Shown here piece by piece: positions 1 through 7,581 of a DNA stretch of 30,665 nt (position 1 is its first letter; every line of letters begins with the position of its first letter). Below the pieces are notes generated by a model. The model was given only the letters and a program-made list of their open reading frames with translations, ran no database searches and was not told the DNA's origin. A program made the position numbers and the translations under genes. Origin of the DNA: Serpentinimonas sp. (GTDB taxonomy: Bacteria > Pseudomonadota > Gammaproteobacteria > Burkholderiales > Burkholderiaceae_C); contig JALOSG010000005.1 of assembly GCA_025458665.1 (NCBI GenBank), positions 1 through 30,665 on the forward strand. Reading direction: 5' to 3'.

Positions 1-25
1 TGGCGGAACGGGAATTCATCGTCAT
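1..25 (-). CDS. livM: Start of a branched-chain amino acid ABC transporter permease (LivM-type), cut by the window edge
   Basis: Only the first eight codons (MTMNSRSA) are visible, reading leftward off the window. The ATG at 25 follows a GGAGG ribosome binding site (34-38, minus strand) at 8-base spacing; a second in-frame ATG at 19 is also possible. The gene lies 17 bases downstream of livH on the same strand. The product name rests only on this position: in liv operons the LivM permease normally follows LivH. The visible residues alone identify nothing. Confidence 0.55.
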
Positions 26-42
26 GGTGTGTTCCTCCGGGC

Positions 43-972
43 TCAGGCTCGGTCGGCCACGCGTTCACCCAGCAGGCCCGAGGGGCGCAGGGTCAGCACA
101 ATGGCCAGCACGATGAAGGCGAAGATGTCGGAGTACTGGCTACCCAGAAAGCCCCCGGTGAGCGGCCCCAGATAACCCGCACCCAGACTTTCGATGAGAC
201 CCAGCGAAATACCGCCCAGCACCGCACCGCCGAGGTTGCCAATGCCGCCGAACACCGCGGCCACGAAGGCCTTGAGGCCAGGCATGAAGCCCATGGTGTG
301 CTGCACCGTGCCGTAGTTGGACGCCCACATGATGCCGGCAATGGCCGCCAGCATGGCGCCGATGATGAAGGTGGCGGAAATGACCGTGTCGGGCTTGATG
401 CCCATGAGGCCTGCCACCTGCCGGTTCTCGGCCGTGGCACGCATGGCCCGGCCCAGGTTGGTGCGGTTGACCACGTACATGAGGATGGACAGCACCACCG
501 CCGTGGTGGCCAGAATGGTGACCTGGGTGGCCGAGATCACCGCGCCACCCAGCTGGAAAGGCTCCTGCGGCATGACCGTAGGGTAAGCCTTGGGGTTGGG
601 CTTCCAGATGATCATGGCCAGCGTCTGCAACAAGATACTCATACCGATGGCGGTGATGAGAGGTGCCAGCCGGGGCGAATTGCGCAGCGGCCGGTAGGCC
701 AGCTTCTCGATCGTGAAGTTGAGCACCGCGCAGATGAACATGGAGATGAGCACCGCCAGCAGCAGCAAGGCCCAGCCAGGCATGTCGGGGGAGGATTCCC
801 GGACCTGCGTGATGACGGTCCAGCTGGTGAGCGCGCCCACCATGAGCACGTCGCCGTGCGCGAAGTTGATGAGCCCGATGATGCCGTACACCATGGTGTA
901 GCCCAGGGCTACCAGCGCGTACATGCTGCCCAGTACCAGACCGTTGATGATCTGCTGGATGAGGGTGTCCAT
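43..972 (-). CDS. livH: Branched-chain amino acid ABC transporter permease LivH
   Basis: This 309-residue inner-membrane permease matches the length of E. coli LivH. With LivM it forms the channel of the high-affinity importer for leucine, isoleucine and valine, or related amino acids and amides. The protein is a run of hydrophobic helices. It begins with the LivH signature around GLINFAHGDVLMVGA near residues 34-48 and has a cytoplasmic EAA-like loop around RATAENRQVAGLMGI that contacts the ATPase. An upstream in-frame start exists at 1023, but the ATG at 972 fits the family N-terminus (MDTLIQQIINGLVLGSMYAL) and has GGAG 8 bases upstream. The livM start follows immediately, so the two are co-transcribed. 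The substrate cannot be read from the permease; LivH paralogues also carry urea and short amides. Confidence 0.93.
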   Translation of the reverse strand: MDTLIQQIINGLVLGSMYALVALGYTMVYGIIGLINFAHGDVLMVGALTSWTVITQVRESSPDMPGWALLLLAVLISMFICAVLNFTIEKLAYRPLRNSPRLAPLITAIGMSILLQTLAMIIWKPNPKAYPTVMPQEPFQLGGAVISATQVTILATTAVVLSILMYVVNRTNLGRAMRATAENRQVAGLMGIKPDTVISATFIIGAMLAAIAGIMWASNYGTVQHTMGFMPGLKAFVAAVFGGIGNLGGAVLGGISLGLIESLGAGYLGPLTGGFLGSQYSDIFAFIVLAIVLTLRPSGLLGERVADRA

Positions 973-1190
973 GAAATGTGCTCCGTTGTGGTGAGTCGCC
1001 GGCCGACCAGCGCCGTGCCGCACCCAAGGGTAGCAGCTAGCAATAATCCCGCCAGTTCATGATGCGCGGCACCCTGTCATCCACTTGTGGTGGGCGCCAG
1101 GGCACCGGCTTGTCGGAAAGGGGTGGCTCTCAGGGTCACCTGTCCGTTCCGGTGGACGGGGATTGTAGTCAAGTGCTGCCGGGTTTCGGC

Positions 1191-2513
1191 CTAGGGGTTT
1201 TCGCGCCCGCCTCTGGCTGCGGCATCGAGGGCGCGCAAACGTGCCAGTTTTTCCGCAATCTTGAGCTCCAGGCCCTGCCCGACCGGCTGGTACCAGGCCG
1301 GTGGCGCCAGCCCGTCGGGGAGATAACGCTCACCGGCCGCATAGGCATCCGGCTCGTCGTGGGCGTAGCGGTAGCCTTTGCCGTAGTCCAGCTCTTTCAT
1401 GAGCGTGGTGGGCGCGTTGCGCAGGTGCAGGGGCACCGGGCGCGTGCCGTCCTTCTTCACAAAGGCGCGCACCGCGTTGTAGGCCTTGTAGACGGCATTG
1501 CTCTTGGGAGCCACCGCCAGATACACCACACATTCGGCCAGGGCCAGTTCCCCCTCGGGGCTGCCCAGGCGTTCGTAGACCTCCGCCGCATCGAGCGCCA
1601 GGCGCAAGGCGCGCGGGTCGGCCAGGCCAATGTCTTCGCTGGCCATGCGCACCAGCCGGCGCGCCATGTAGCGCGGGTCGGCGCCGCCGTCGAGCATGCG
1701 CACGAACCAGTACAGCGCCGCATCGGGATCGGAGCCACGCACGCTCTTGTGCAATGCCGAAATGGTGTCGTAGAACTGCTCGCCACCCTTGTCGTAGCGG
1801 CGCAGGCGCTCGCCCAGCACCTGCAGCAGCCAGGCGTCGGTCATGGCGGAAGCAGTCTGGTTCGCGGTGGCGCGCCAAGTCACGGCCAGCGTTTCCAGCG
1901 TGTTCAGCAGCCGGCGGGCATCGCCATCGGCGTAGGCCAGCAGGCGCTGCAGCGCTTCGGGCTCCAGTTCGGGCACCTGCCCGGTGGCTTGTGCCGCGCG
2001 CACAATCTGCGCCAAGTCGTCCTCCGACAGCGGCTGCAGCACATACACCGCCGCCCGCGACAGCAGCGCCGAATTGACCTCGAAGGAAGGGTTCTCGGTG
2101 GTGGCGCCCACAAAGGTGAACAGCCCGCTTTCCACATGCGGCAGGAAAGCGTCCTGCTGGCTTTTGTTGAAGCGGTGCACCTCGTCCACGAAAACGATGG
2201 TGGCCTGGGGTTGCAGGCCCGAACGCGCCACCTCGGCCCGCTCCACCGCCTCGCGGATGTCTTTCACGCCACCCAGCACCGCACTGATGGGAATGAACTG
2301 CGCGTCGAACGCCTGCGCCATGAGCCGCGCGATGGTGGTTTTGCCCACGCCAGGCGGCCCCCACAGAATGCAGCTGTGCGCACGCCCCGACTCGAAAGCC
2401 ATACGCAGCGGCATGCCCGGCCCCAGCAAATGCTGCTGACCAATAACTTCTCCCAGGGTGCGAGGACGCAACTGCTCGGAGAGCGGTACGTTCAGTGCGG
2501 TGGGCGGCGGCAC
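1191..2513 (-). CDS. rarA: Replication-associated recombination protein RarA (MgsA), AAA+ ATPase
   Basis: The 440-residue protein is the bacterial Mgs1/WRNIP1 relative, a clamp-loader-like AAA+ ATPase that acts at stalled replication forks and gapped DNA and interacts with SSB. Visible motifs are Walker A GPPGVGKTT (Lys58), Walker B IVFVDEVHRF (Asp110-Glu111) and sensor 1 in GATTENPSFEVNSALLSR, followed by the C-terminal tetramerisation region. Length is typical. The best start is a GTG at 2513 with no good Shine-Dalgarno sequence. No in-frame ATG upstream gives a better N-terminus, and NVPLSEQLRPRTLGEVIGQ is the expected family beginning. It lies 44 bases behind lolA, in the common proteobacterial order ftsK-lolA-rarA. 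serS, which often follows, is absent here, since livH lies next. Confidence 0.95.
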   Translation of the reverse strand: MPPPTALNVPLSEQLRPRTLGEVIGQQHLLGPGMPLRMAFESGRAHSCILWGPPGVGKTTIARLMAQAFDAQFIPISAVLGGVKDIREAVERAEVARSGLQPQATIVFVDEVHRFNKSQQDAFLPHVESGLFTFVGATTENPSFEVNSALLSRAAVYVLQPLSEDDLAQIVRAAQATGQVPELEPEALQRLLAYADGDARRLLNTLETLAVTWRATANQTASAMTDAWLLQVLGERLRRYDKGGEQFYDTISALHKSVRGSDPDAALYWFVRMLDGGADPRYMARRLVRMASEDIGLADPRALRLALDAAEVYERLGSPEGELALAECVVYLAVAPKSNAVYKAYNAVRAFVKKDGTRPVPLHLRNAPTTLMKELDYGKGYRYAHDEPDAYAAGERYLPDGLAPPAWYQPVGQGLELKIAEKLARLRALDAAARGGRENP

Positions 2514-2557
2514 GGCAAGCGAAAGGCCAGAAGGGCTCGAGGCATGGCGTGTGCGGC

Positions 2558-3295
2558 TTACTGGCGCAGCACGTCGGCCCCGGCAGGCGGGGTAAAGCGG
2601 AAACGCTCGGCGCCGGGCGGGGCGGCCTGGCTGCCGGCCATCGGCTCAAAGCGCAGCAGGGAGCGCTGGCCAAAACTGTCGAGTATGTCCAGCGCCACCA
2701 GGGTGCCGGCCTGCAGCCCGATGCGCACGGCTTGTAACTGCCCGTCGCGCTGGCGCGGTCGCGCTTCCACCCAGACCACATCGAGCGGCCAACCGGTCCC
2801 TGCCCCTGCGCTGGCTGGGGCGCTGGCATTGCTCAGATCGAAGACCTCACGCAACCGGCGCAAGTCGGCCGACGAAGCAATGAGCGCAGCCGGCGTGTTG
2901 CCCAGCGCATCGGCCTGTTTGCGGGTGGTCACCTGGTTCAGGTCGGGGTCGTAGAGCCAGAGGGTTTCACCGTCGGCCACGATGGTTTGTGGAAACGGCT
3001 TCTGGTAGTCGAAGCGGAAGCGGTTGGGGCGCTGGAATTCGAAGGTGCCGCTGCTGGTCTTGCTGCGTGCGGTGGTTTCGCCGTCGCGCACCGGGGAGGT
3101 GACGGTCTGCGTGAATCGCGCCTGCCCGTGCTGGGTGTTGCGCAGGAAGGATTCCAGTGCGGCCAGGCCATCGGCGTGGGCGCGCGGCGCCATGAACACC
3201 GCGGACAGCAGCACAGCGGCCAGCATGGCCACGAAATTGGGTAAGCGCAGGAAATTGGGTAAGCGCAGGATAGGCAGCAGGCGGTGTGTGTCCAT
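2558..3295 (-). CDS. lolA: Outer-membrane lipoprotein carrier LolA (periplasmic)
   Basis: LolA takes mature lipoproteins from the LolCDE complex and carries them across the periplasm to LolB. From the ATG at 3295 the protein has 245 residues. It has a signal peptide (hydrophobic stretch about residues 18-33, likely cleavage after AHA), then the LolA beta-barrel fold: an ARFTQTV strand, SSGTFEFQRPNRFRFDYQKP, and ETLWLYDPDLNQVT. An ATG at 3304 adds three residues and is equally possible. Longer starts would place extra sequence before the signal peptide. The segment before the signal core contains the exact duplicate LRLPNF-LRLPNF, from an 18-base tandem repeat, and is unusually long. The gene lies between ftsK and rarA, the usual place. 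Confidence 0.93.
   Translation of the reverse strand: MDTHRLLPILRLPNFLRLPNFVAMLAAVLLSAVFMAPRAHADGLAALESFLRNTQHGQARFTQTVTSPVRDGETTARSKTSSGTFEFQRPNRFRFDYQKPFPQTIVADGETLWLYDPDLNQVTTRKQADALGNTPAALIASSADLRRLREVFDLSNASAPASAGAGTGWPLDVVWVEARPRQRDGQLQAVRIGLQAGTLVALDILDSFGQRSLLRFEPMAGSQAAPPGAERFRFTPPAGADVLRQ
3233..3268 (-). repeat. 18-bp perfect tandem duplication inside the lolA signal peptide
   Basis: Two identical adjacent copies (3233-3250 and 3251-3268) of gaaattgggtaagcgcag, in frame with lolA, add one LRLPNF hexapeptide at the N-terminal side of the signal-peptide core. The perfect identity suggests a recent slippage event. Confidence 0.95.
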
Positions 3296-3374
3296 GCACC
3301 GCATTGTGAAACGCCCCAACGCAGCCAGCCCCCGGCACACTGAAACAGGTGTTGCAAGCGGTGTACCGGCCATA

Positions 3375-5729
3375 TCAGTCCCCACGCGGCGCCACCAGGA
3401 TATCGCGCTGGCCGCTGGAGGTGAGAGCACTCACCAGCCCGGCTTTTTCCATGTCCTCCAGCAGGCGTGCGGCGCGGTTGTAGCCAATTTTCAGCTTGCG
3501 CTGCACATAGGAAATGCTGGCCTTGCGGTCCTGCAACACAATGGCCACAGCCTGGTCGTACAACGGGTCTTTCTCCCCGCCTCCGCCACCACCCGCATCG
3601 CCCAGCAGGTCGCCGCCTTCGCCATCGGCGCCAGCGCCGTCCAGCACGCCCTCGATGTAATCGGGCTCGCCGCCCTGCTCCTTCAGGAAGGCGGCCACGC
3701 GGTGCACCTCGTCGTCGCTCACAAAAGCGCCGTGCACGCGGATGGGGTAGCCGGTGCCGCTGGGCATGTAGAGCATGTCGCCCATGCCCAGCAAAGCCTC
3801 GGCGCCCATCTGATCGAGGATGGTGCGGCTGTCTATCTTGCTGCTCACCTGGAAGCTCAGGCGGGTGGGGATGTTGGCCTTGATGAGGCCGGTGATCACG
3901 TCCACGCTGGGGCGCTGGGTGGCCAGAATCAGGTGAATGCCTGCGGCACGGGCCTTTTGCGCCAGCCGGGCAATCAACTCCTCGATCTTCTTGCCCACCA
4001 CCATCATCAGGTCGGCCAGCTCGTCGATCACCACCACGATGTAGGGCAGGCGTTCCAGCGGCTCGGGCTGCTCGGGCGTGAGGCTGAACGGGTTGCCCAG
4101 CACCTCCCCGCGCGCCTTGGCTTCGTCGATCTTGGTGTTGAAGCCGGCCAGGTTGCGCACGCCCAGCTTGCTCATGAGCTTGTAGCGGCGCTCCATTTCG
4201 CCCACGCACCAGTTCAGCCCGTGCGCGGCCTGCTTCATGTCGGTCACCACCGGGGCCAGCAGGTGCGGAATCCCTTCGTACACGCTGAGCTCCAGCATCT
4301 TGGGATCGATGAGGAGCAGGCGCACGTCCTTGGCGTCGGCCTTGTAGAGCAGGCTCAGGATCATGGCGTTGATGCCCACCGACTTGCCCGAACCCGTGGT
4401 GCCGGCCACCAGACAGTGCGGCATCTTGGCCAGATCGGCCACCACCGGGTAACCCGCAATGTCCTTGCCCAGGCCCATGGTCAGCAGGGACTTGGCGTCG
4501 TTGTACACCTGGGAGCCGAGAATCTCGCTCAGCCGTATGGTCTGGCGCTTGGCGTTGGGCAGTTCCAGCGCCATCAGGTTCTTGCCGGGAATGGTCTCTA
4601 TCACCCGGATGGAAACCAGCGACAGGGACCGCGCCAGATCCCGCGCCAGGTTCACGATCTGTGAGCCCTTCACACCGGTGGCAGGCTCGATCTCGTAGCG
4701 GGTGATGACCGGGCCGGGCTGGGCCGCCACCACCACCACCTCCACGCCAAAGTCGCGCAGCTTTTTCTCTATCAGGCGGCTGGTCATTTCCAGCGTTTCG
4801 GGCGCCACACCGGCCTGCTGCTTGCCCGCCGCATCCAGCAAATCCACCTGCGGCAGGCGGCTGTCGGGCAATTCGTTGAACAGCGGCTTCTGGCGCTCCT
4901 TGATGACGCGGGTGCTTTGTGGCACCTCCGCCACCACCGGCTCTATGTGCACGGCCACCGGGGGGTGCTCCACCAGTTCCTCGCGCTCCACGGCGGCGGT
5001 TTCCTCGCGCTCGCGGGCGGCTTGCTGGCCTATGCGCAGGTCTTCATCGGCCTCCTTGCGCTCGCGCCGGCTCTGGAACCAGTCGTCCAGCACCTGCCCG
5101 ATGTGCTCGGCCATGCGGGCCCAGGAAAAATCGAACACCCGCGCCGCCATGAGCACGGCCAGACACAGGGCCAGCAGCGCTGATCCGGTGGCCCCCAGCC
5201 AGTGCGTGGCCCACGGCCCCAGCCAGGCGCCCAGCACACCGCCCGACTCGGCCGGAAGGCTGACATCCCAGCGGTGCAGGCGGGCCCATTCCAGCACGCT
5301 GCTGGCAGCCACCAAGGCCAGCAGCGCCAGCCAGAACAGCGCACGGCGCACACCGGGGCGATCCAGCCAGCGGACCTCCTGCGGTGCGGGCTCGGGGGGC
5401 AGTTCTCCGTGGCCACGCAGCCAGCGCGCCAGCGCTGCCAGCCAGGCGCGGGCGCCGGCCAGCAGCCCCCACCAGACGGACATGCCCGCGAGGTAATAGC
5501 TGGCATCGGCCAGCCGTGCGCCCACGTGGCCGCCCCAGTTGCGCATGGGCTCACCGGTGCCGGTGGTAGACCACGCGGCATCGGACATGGAATGCGTGAG
5601 CAGGGCAATGGCCCAGAAAACCAGCAACGTGGCCCCCACGATGAGGCCCATTTCGTGCGCAAAGCGACTGATGCCGCGCGGCGCAGCGCCGTTGCGGTCG
5701 GCGTTGAGGGTGTTGAGTGAATACGTCAT
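3375..5729 (-). CDS. ftsK: DNA translocase FtsK
   Basis: This 784-residue division protein pumps DNA at the septum and activates XerCD recombination at dif. It has about four N-terminal transmembrane helices (for example near residues 27-47, 130-150 and 180-200), then a short charged linker and the RecA-like motor. Walker A is AGTTGSGKS (Lys449) and Walker B is YIVVVIDELADL (Asp569-Glu570). A Gly-rich joint (GDAGGGGGGEKDP) leads to the C-terminal winged-helix gamma domain (KASISYVQRKLKIGYNRAA), which reads KOPS sites. The linker is short, as in many betaproteobacteria. The start at 5729 gives the membrane segment at the expected distance but lacks a clear Shine-Dalgarno sequence. A near-perfect 20-bp palindrome lies just upstream. 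Confidence 0.96.
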   Translation of the reverse strand: MTYSLNTLNADRNGAAPRGISRFAHEMGLIVGATLLVFWAIALLTHSMSDAAWSTTGTGEPMRNWGGHVGARLADASYYLAGMSVWWGLLAGARAWLAALARWLRGHGELPPEPAPQEVRWLDRPGVRRALFWLALLALVAASSVLEWARLHRWDVSLPAESGGVLGAWLGPWATHWLGATGSALLALCLAVLMAARVFDFSWARMAEHIGQVLDDWFQSRRERKEADEDLRIGQQAAREREETAAVEREELVEHPPVAVHIEPVVAEVPQSTRVIKERQKPLFNELPDSRLPQVDLLDAAGKQQAGVAPETLEMTSRLIEKKLRDFGVEVVVVAAQPGPVITRYEIEPATGVKGSQIVNLARDLARSLSLVSIRVIETIPGKNLMALELPNAKRQTIRLSEILGSQVYNDAKSLLTMGLGKDIAGYPVVADLAKMPHCLVAGTTGSGKSVGINAMILSLLYKADAKDVRLLLIDPKMLELSVYEGIPHLLAPVVTDMKQAAHGLNWCVGEMERRYKLMSKLGVRNLAGFNTKIDEAKARGEVLGNPFSLTPEQPEPLERLPYIVVVIDELADLMMVVGKKIEELIARLAQKARAAGIHLILATQRPSVDVITGLIKANIPTRLSFQVSSKIDSRTILDQMGAEALLGMGDMLYMPSGTGYPIRVHGAFVSDDEVHRVAAFLKEQGGEPDYIEGVLDGAGADGEGGDLLGDAGGGGGGEKDPLYDQAVAIVLQDRKASISYVQRKLKIGYNRAARLLEDMEKAGLVSALTSSGQRDILVAPRGD

Positions 5730-5737
5730 GTTGCGTG

Positions 5738-5757
5738 CTGCGGCAAGCTTACCGCAG
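5738..5757. promoter_or_regulatory. 20-bp near-perfect palindrome upstream of ftsK
   Basis: ctgcggcaagcttaccgcag reads the same on both strands except for one mismatched pair: 6-bp arms around an AAGCTT core. It ends 8 bases before the ftsK start and lies in the ftsK/trxB divergent gap. It could be an operator or an RNA hairpin. It does not match the LexA box (CTGT-N8-ACAG). Its function is unknown. Confidence 0.45.
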
Positions 5758-5780
5758 ACCGGGCAGGGTGTAGACAGGCC

Positions 5781-5823
5781 TACCTACAATACGACCCGTA
5801 CCTAAGACCCATACCTACGACCC
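5781..5823. repeat. Imperfect 13-bp direct repeats before trxB
   Basis: Two adjacent units, gtacctaagaccc (5798-5810) and atacctacgaccc (5811-5823), differ at two positions. A related tacctac...cgaccc element precedes them from 5781. They lie in the divergent gap and probably in the trxB leader. Their function is unknown. Confidence 0.6.
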
Positions 5824-5881
5824 CTATCCGCTGACCCCAGGGCGCCGCGCCCGCTGCCCACACCATCATCCGATTTTCAAC

Positions 5882-6829
5882 ATGAAACACGCCAAAGTCC
5901 TGATCCTGGGCTCCGGCCCTGCCGGTTACACGGCCGCCGTCTACGCCGCCCGCGCCAACCTGAACCCGGTGCTCATTACCGGCATTGCCCAGGGCGGCCA
6001 GCTCATGACCACCACCGAGGTAGACAACTGGCCCGCCGACGTGCACGGCGTGCAGGGCCCCGACCTCATGCAGCGCTTCCTGCAGCACGCCGAGCGCTTC
6101 AACACCGAGATCGTGTTCGACCACATCAACGCGGTGGACCTGAACCAGCGCCCCTTCCTGCTCACCGGAGACTCCGGCCAGTACACCTGCGACACGCTCA
6201 TCATTGCCACCGGCGCTTCGGCCAAGTACCTGGGTCTGCCCTCCGAAGAAGCGTTCATGGGCAAGGGCGTGAGCGGCTGCGCCACCTGCGACGGCTTCTT
6301 CTACCGCGGCCAGGACGTGGCCGTGGTAGGCGGTGGCAACACCGCGGTGGAAGAGGCGCTGTATCTCTCCAACATTGCCAGCAAAGTGACGCTGGTGCAC
6401 CGCCGCGACACCTTCCGCGCCGAAGCCATCATGATCGACAAGCTCATGGAAAAGGTGGCCAGCGGCAAGATCGAACTGAAGCTGCACAGCGTGCTCGATG
6501 AAGTGCTGGGCGATGCCACCGGCGTGACCGGCGTGCGGCTGAAGCAGGTGCAGACCGGCGCCACCGAAGACGTTGCGGTCAAAGGCTGTTTCATTGCCAT
6601 TGGCCACAGCCCCAACACCGACATCTTCAAGGGCCAGCTGGAGATGAAAGACGGCTACCTGGTGACGAAGTCTGGCCTGCAAGGCATGGCCACCATGACC
6701 AGCGTACCCGGCGTGTTTGCCGCCGGCGACGTGCAGGACCACGTGTACCGCCAGGCCATCACCAGTGCCGGCACGGGTTGCATGGCGGCGCTGGATGCAC
6801 AGCGGTTTCTGGAGCAGCAAGAAAGCTGA
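5882..6829 (+). CDS. trxB: Thioredoxin reductase TrxB (NADPH, FAD)
   Basis: This 315-residue cytoplasmic flavoenzyme uses NADPH to reduce thioredoxin and is of normal length. It has the N-terminal FAD fold with GSGPAGYTAAVYAARA (residues 10-25), the redox disulfide in GCATCDGFF (Cys133 and Cys136), the NADPH site VVGGGNTAVEEALYL, and the C-terminal FAD motif GVFAAGDVQDHVYRQAITSAGTG. All catalytic features are present. The ATG at 5882 gives the usual short N-terminus (MKHAKVLILGSGPAGY), with no strong Shine-Dalgarno sequence. It is divergent from ftsK. The gap contains a TACAAT at 5785-5790 that could be a -10 box, but no matching -35 box was found. It is followed by the separate rpmB promoter. 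Confidence 0.97.
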   Translation: MKHAKVLILGSGPAGYTAAVYAARANLNPVLITGIAQGGQLMTTTEVDNWPADVHGVQGPDLMQRFLQHAERFNTEIVFDHINAVDLNQRPFLLTGDSGQYTCDTLIIATGASAKYLGLPSEEAFMGKGVSGCATCDGFFYRGQDVAVVGGGNTAVEEALYLSNIASKVTLVHRRDTFRAEAIMIDKLMEKVASGKIELKLHSVLDEVLGDATGVTGVRLKQVQTGATEDVAVKGCFIAIGHSPNTDIFKGQLEMKDGYLVTKSGLQGMATMTSVPGVFAAGDVQDHVYRQAITSAGTGCMAALDAQRFLEQQES

Positions 6830-6842
6830 GCCGGGGGCTTCT

Positions 6843-6871
6843 TTGCCGCTTCGGGCCAAGCGGTCTATAAT
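6843..6871 (+). promoter_or_regulatory. Sigma-70 promoter of the rpmB-rpmG operon
   Basis: A -35 box TTGCCG (6843-6848) and a perfect -10 box TATAAT (6866-6871) are separated by 17 bases. This is the best promoter in the window and suits a strongly expressed ribosomal operon. Transcription should start near 6878-6880, leaving about 170 bases of untranslated leader. Confidence 0.8.
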
Positions 6872-6880
6872 GCTTGGTTT

Positions 6881-7030
6881 CCTGCCGACGAACTCGGCGG
6901 GTGAAGAGAGCCGTCAGTGAGCCGGAGCCGTCCATGTGTTGGGCCTGGGAGCTTGAGCGCAAGCGAGCGAACAGGAGCAGCATGGCAGGCGGCACAACAC
7001 AGGACATTGACGAGGTGCGGCTTCGGCCGT
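6881..7030 (+). promoter_or_regulatory. Structured 5' leader of rpmB (candidate regulatory RNA)
   Basis: The leader between promoter and rpmB carries at least three clean hairpins. The first is an 8-bp stem 6881-6888/6894-6901 right at the predicted transcript start. The second is GCUUG/CAAGC (6951-6955/6960-6964) with an AGCG loop. The third is a UUCG-type tetraloop stem, 7017-7021/7026-7030, about 20 bases before the start codon. Leaders of this length on ribosomal protein operons often bind the encoded protein, but I do not recognise a named family here. Confidence 0.45.
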
Positions 7031-7051
7031 CTATGCAACTGGAGTGTCCTC

Positions 7052-7285
7052 ATGGCACGCGTATGTGAAGTCACGGGCAAGAAGCCCATGGTAGGGAACA
7101 ACGTTTCCCACGCCAACAACAAAACCAAGCGCCGGTTCCTGCCGAACCTGCAATCCCGCCGCTTCTGGGTCGAGAGCGAAAACCGCTGGGTGCGTCTGCG
7201 CGTCTCCGGCGCTGCGCTGCGCCTGATCGACAAAAACGGTATCGACTCTGTGCTCGCCGACATGCGCGCACGCGGTCAAGCCTAA
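7052..7285 (+). CDS. rpmB: 50S ribosomal protein L28
   Basis: This 77-residue structural protein of the large ribosomal subunit begins MARVCEVTGKKPMVGNNVSH, the standard L28 N-terminus. It continues with the basic rRNA-binding stretch NKTKRRFLPNLQSRRFW. Length is normal. The ATG at 7052 has GGAG 7 bases upstream (7041-7044). It is the first gene of the rpmB-rpmG pair, as in E. coli, and rpmG follows after 19 bases. It has its own promoter at 6843-6871 and a long structured leader. Upstream in-frame starts would only add leader sequence that does not resemble L28. Confidence 0.98.
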   Translation: MARVCEVTGKKPMVGNNVSHANNKTKRRFLPNLQSRRFWVESENRWVRLRVSGAALRLIDKNGIDSVLADMRARGQA

Positions 7286-7304
7286 ACCCTGAAGGAGTTG
7301 CACC

Positions 7305-7478
7305 ATGGCTAGCAGCAAAGGCGGACGCGAGAAAATCAAGCTGGAATCCACCGCGGGTACCGGCCACTTCTACACCACCACCAAGAACAAGAAAACCATG
7401 CCCGAGAAAATGGCGATCATGAAGTTTGATCCCAAGGCTCGCAAGCACGTGGAATACAAAGAGATCAAGCTGAAATAA
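7305..7478 (+). CDS. rpmG: 50S ribosomal protein L33
   Basis: This 57-residue large-subunit protein begins MASSKGGREKIKLESTAGTG and contains HFYTTTKNKKT and KFDPKARKHVEYKEIKLK, all typical L33 sequence. It has no CxxC pairs, so it is the zinc-independent form. One extra Ser near the N-terminus makes it slightly longer than the 55-56 residues I expect. AAGGAG at 7292-7297 lies 7 bases before the start. It is co-transcribed with rpmB, and a strong intrinsic terminator follows within 16 bases. Confidence 0.97.
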   Translation: MASSKGGREKIKLESTAGTGHFYTTTKNKKTMPEKMAIMKFDPKARKHVEYKEIKLK

Positions 7479-7493
7479 GCTTCGGTTTCTGCC

Positions 7494-7525
7494 AACAAAA
7501 AAGGCCCTTCGGGGCCTTTTTTGTT
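7494..7525 (+). terminator. Intrinsic terminator of the rpmB-rpmG operon
   Basis: A perfect 14-bp stem (7494-7507 with 7512-7525) is closed by a TTCG loop. Its G+C core is followed by a six-T run at 7517-7522. The matching A run makes it potentially bidirectional, so it may also serve the convergent desaturase gene. Confidence 0.93.
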
Positions 7526-7581
7526 GCCTGCCGCCCGGGCCTCATCGGGCCGCGGGGGAGGACGGGGGGGTTGCCCGCGCC

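Noticed and set aside
1024..1190. A search for a livH promoter or a small gene
   Set aside because: No -35/-10 pair with proper spacing and no convincing short coding frame was found.
1059..2954. A 631-codon plus-strand open frame
   Set aside because: It is the antisense shadow of rarA and lolA.
6982..7068. A 28-codon upstream reading frame overlapping the rpmB start, with AGGAG before its ATG
   Set aside because: It could be a regulatory uORF, but its peptide has no familiar feature and the AGGAG may be chance. Not annotated without conservation data.
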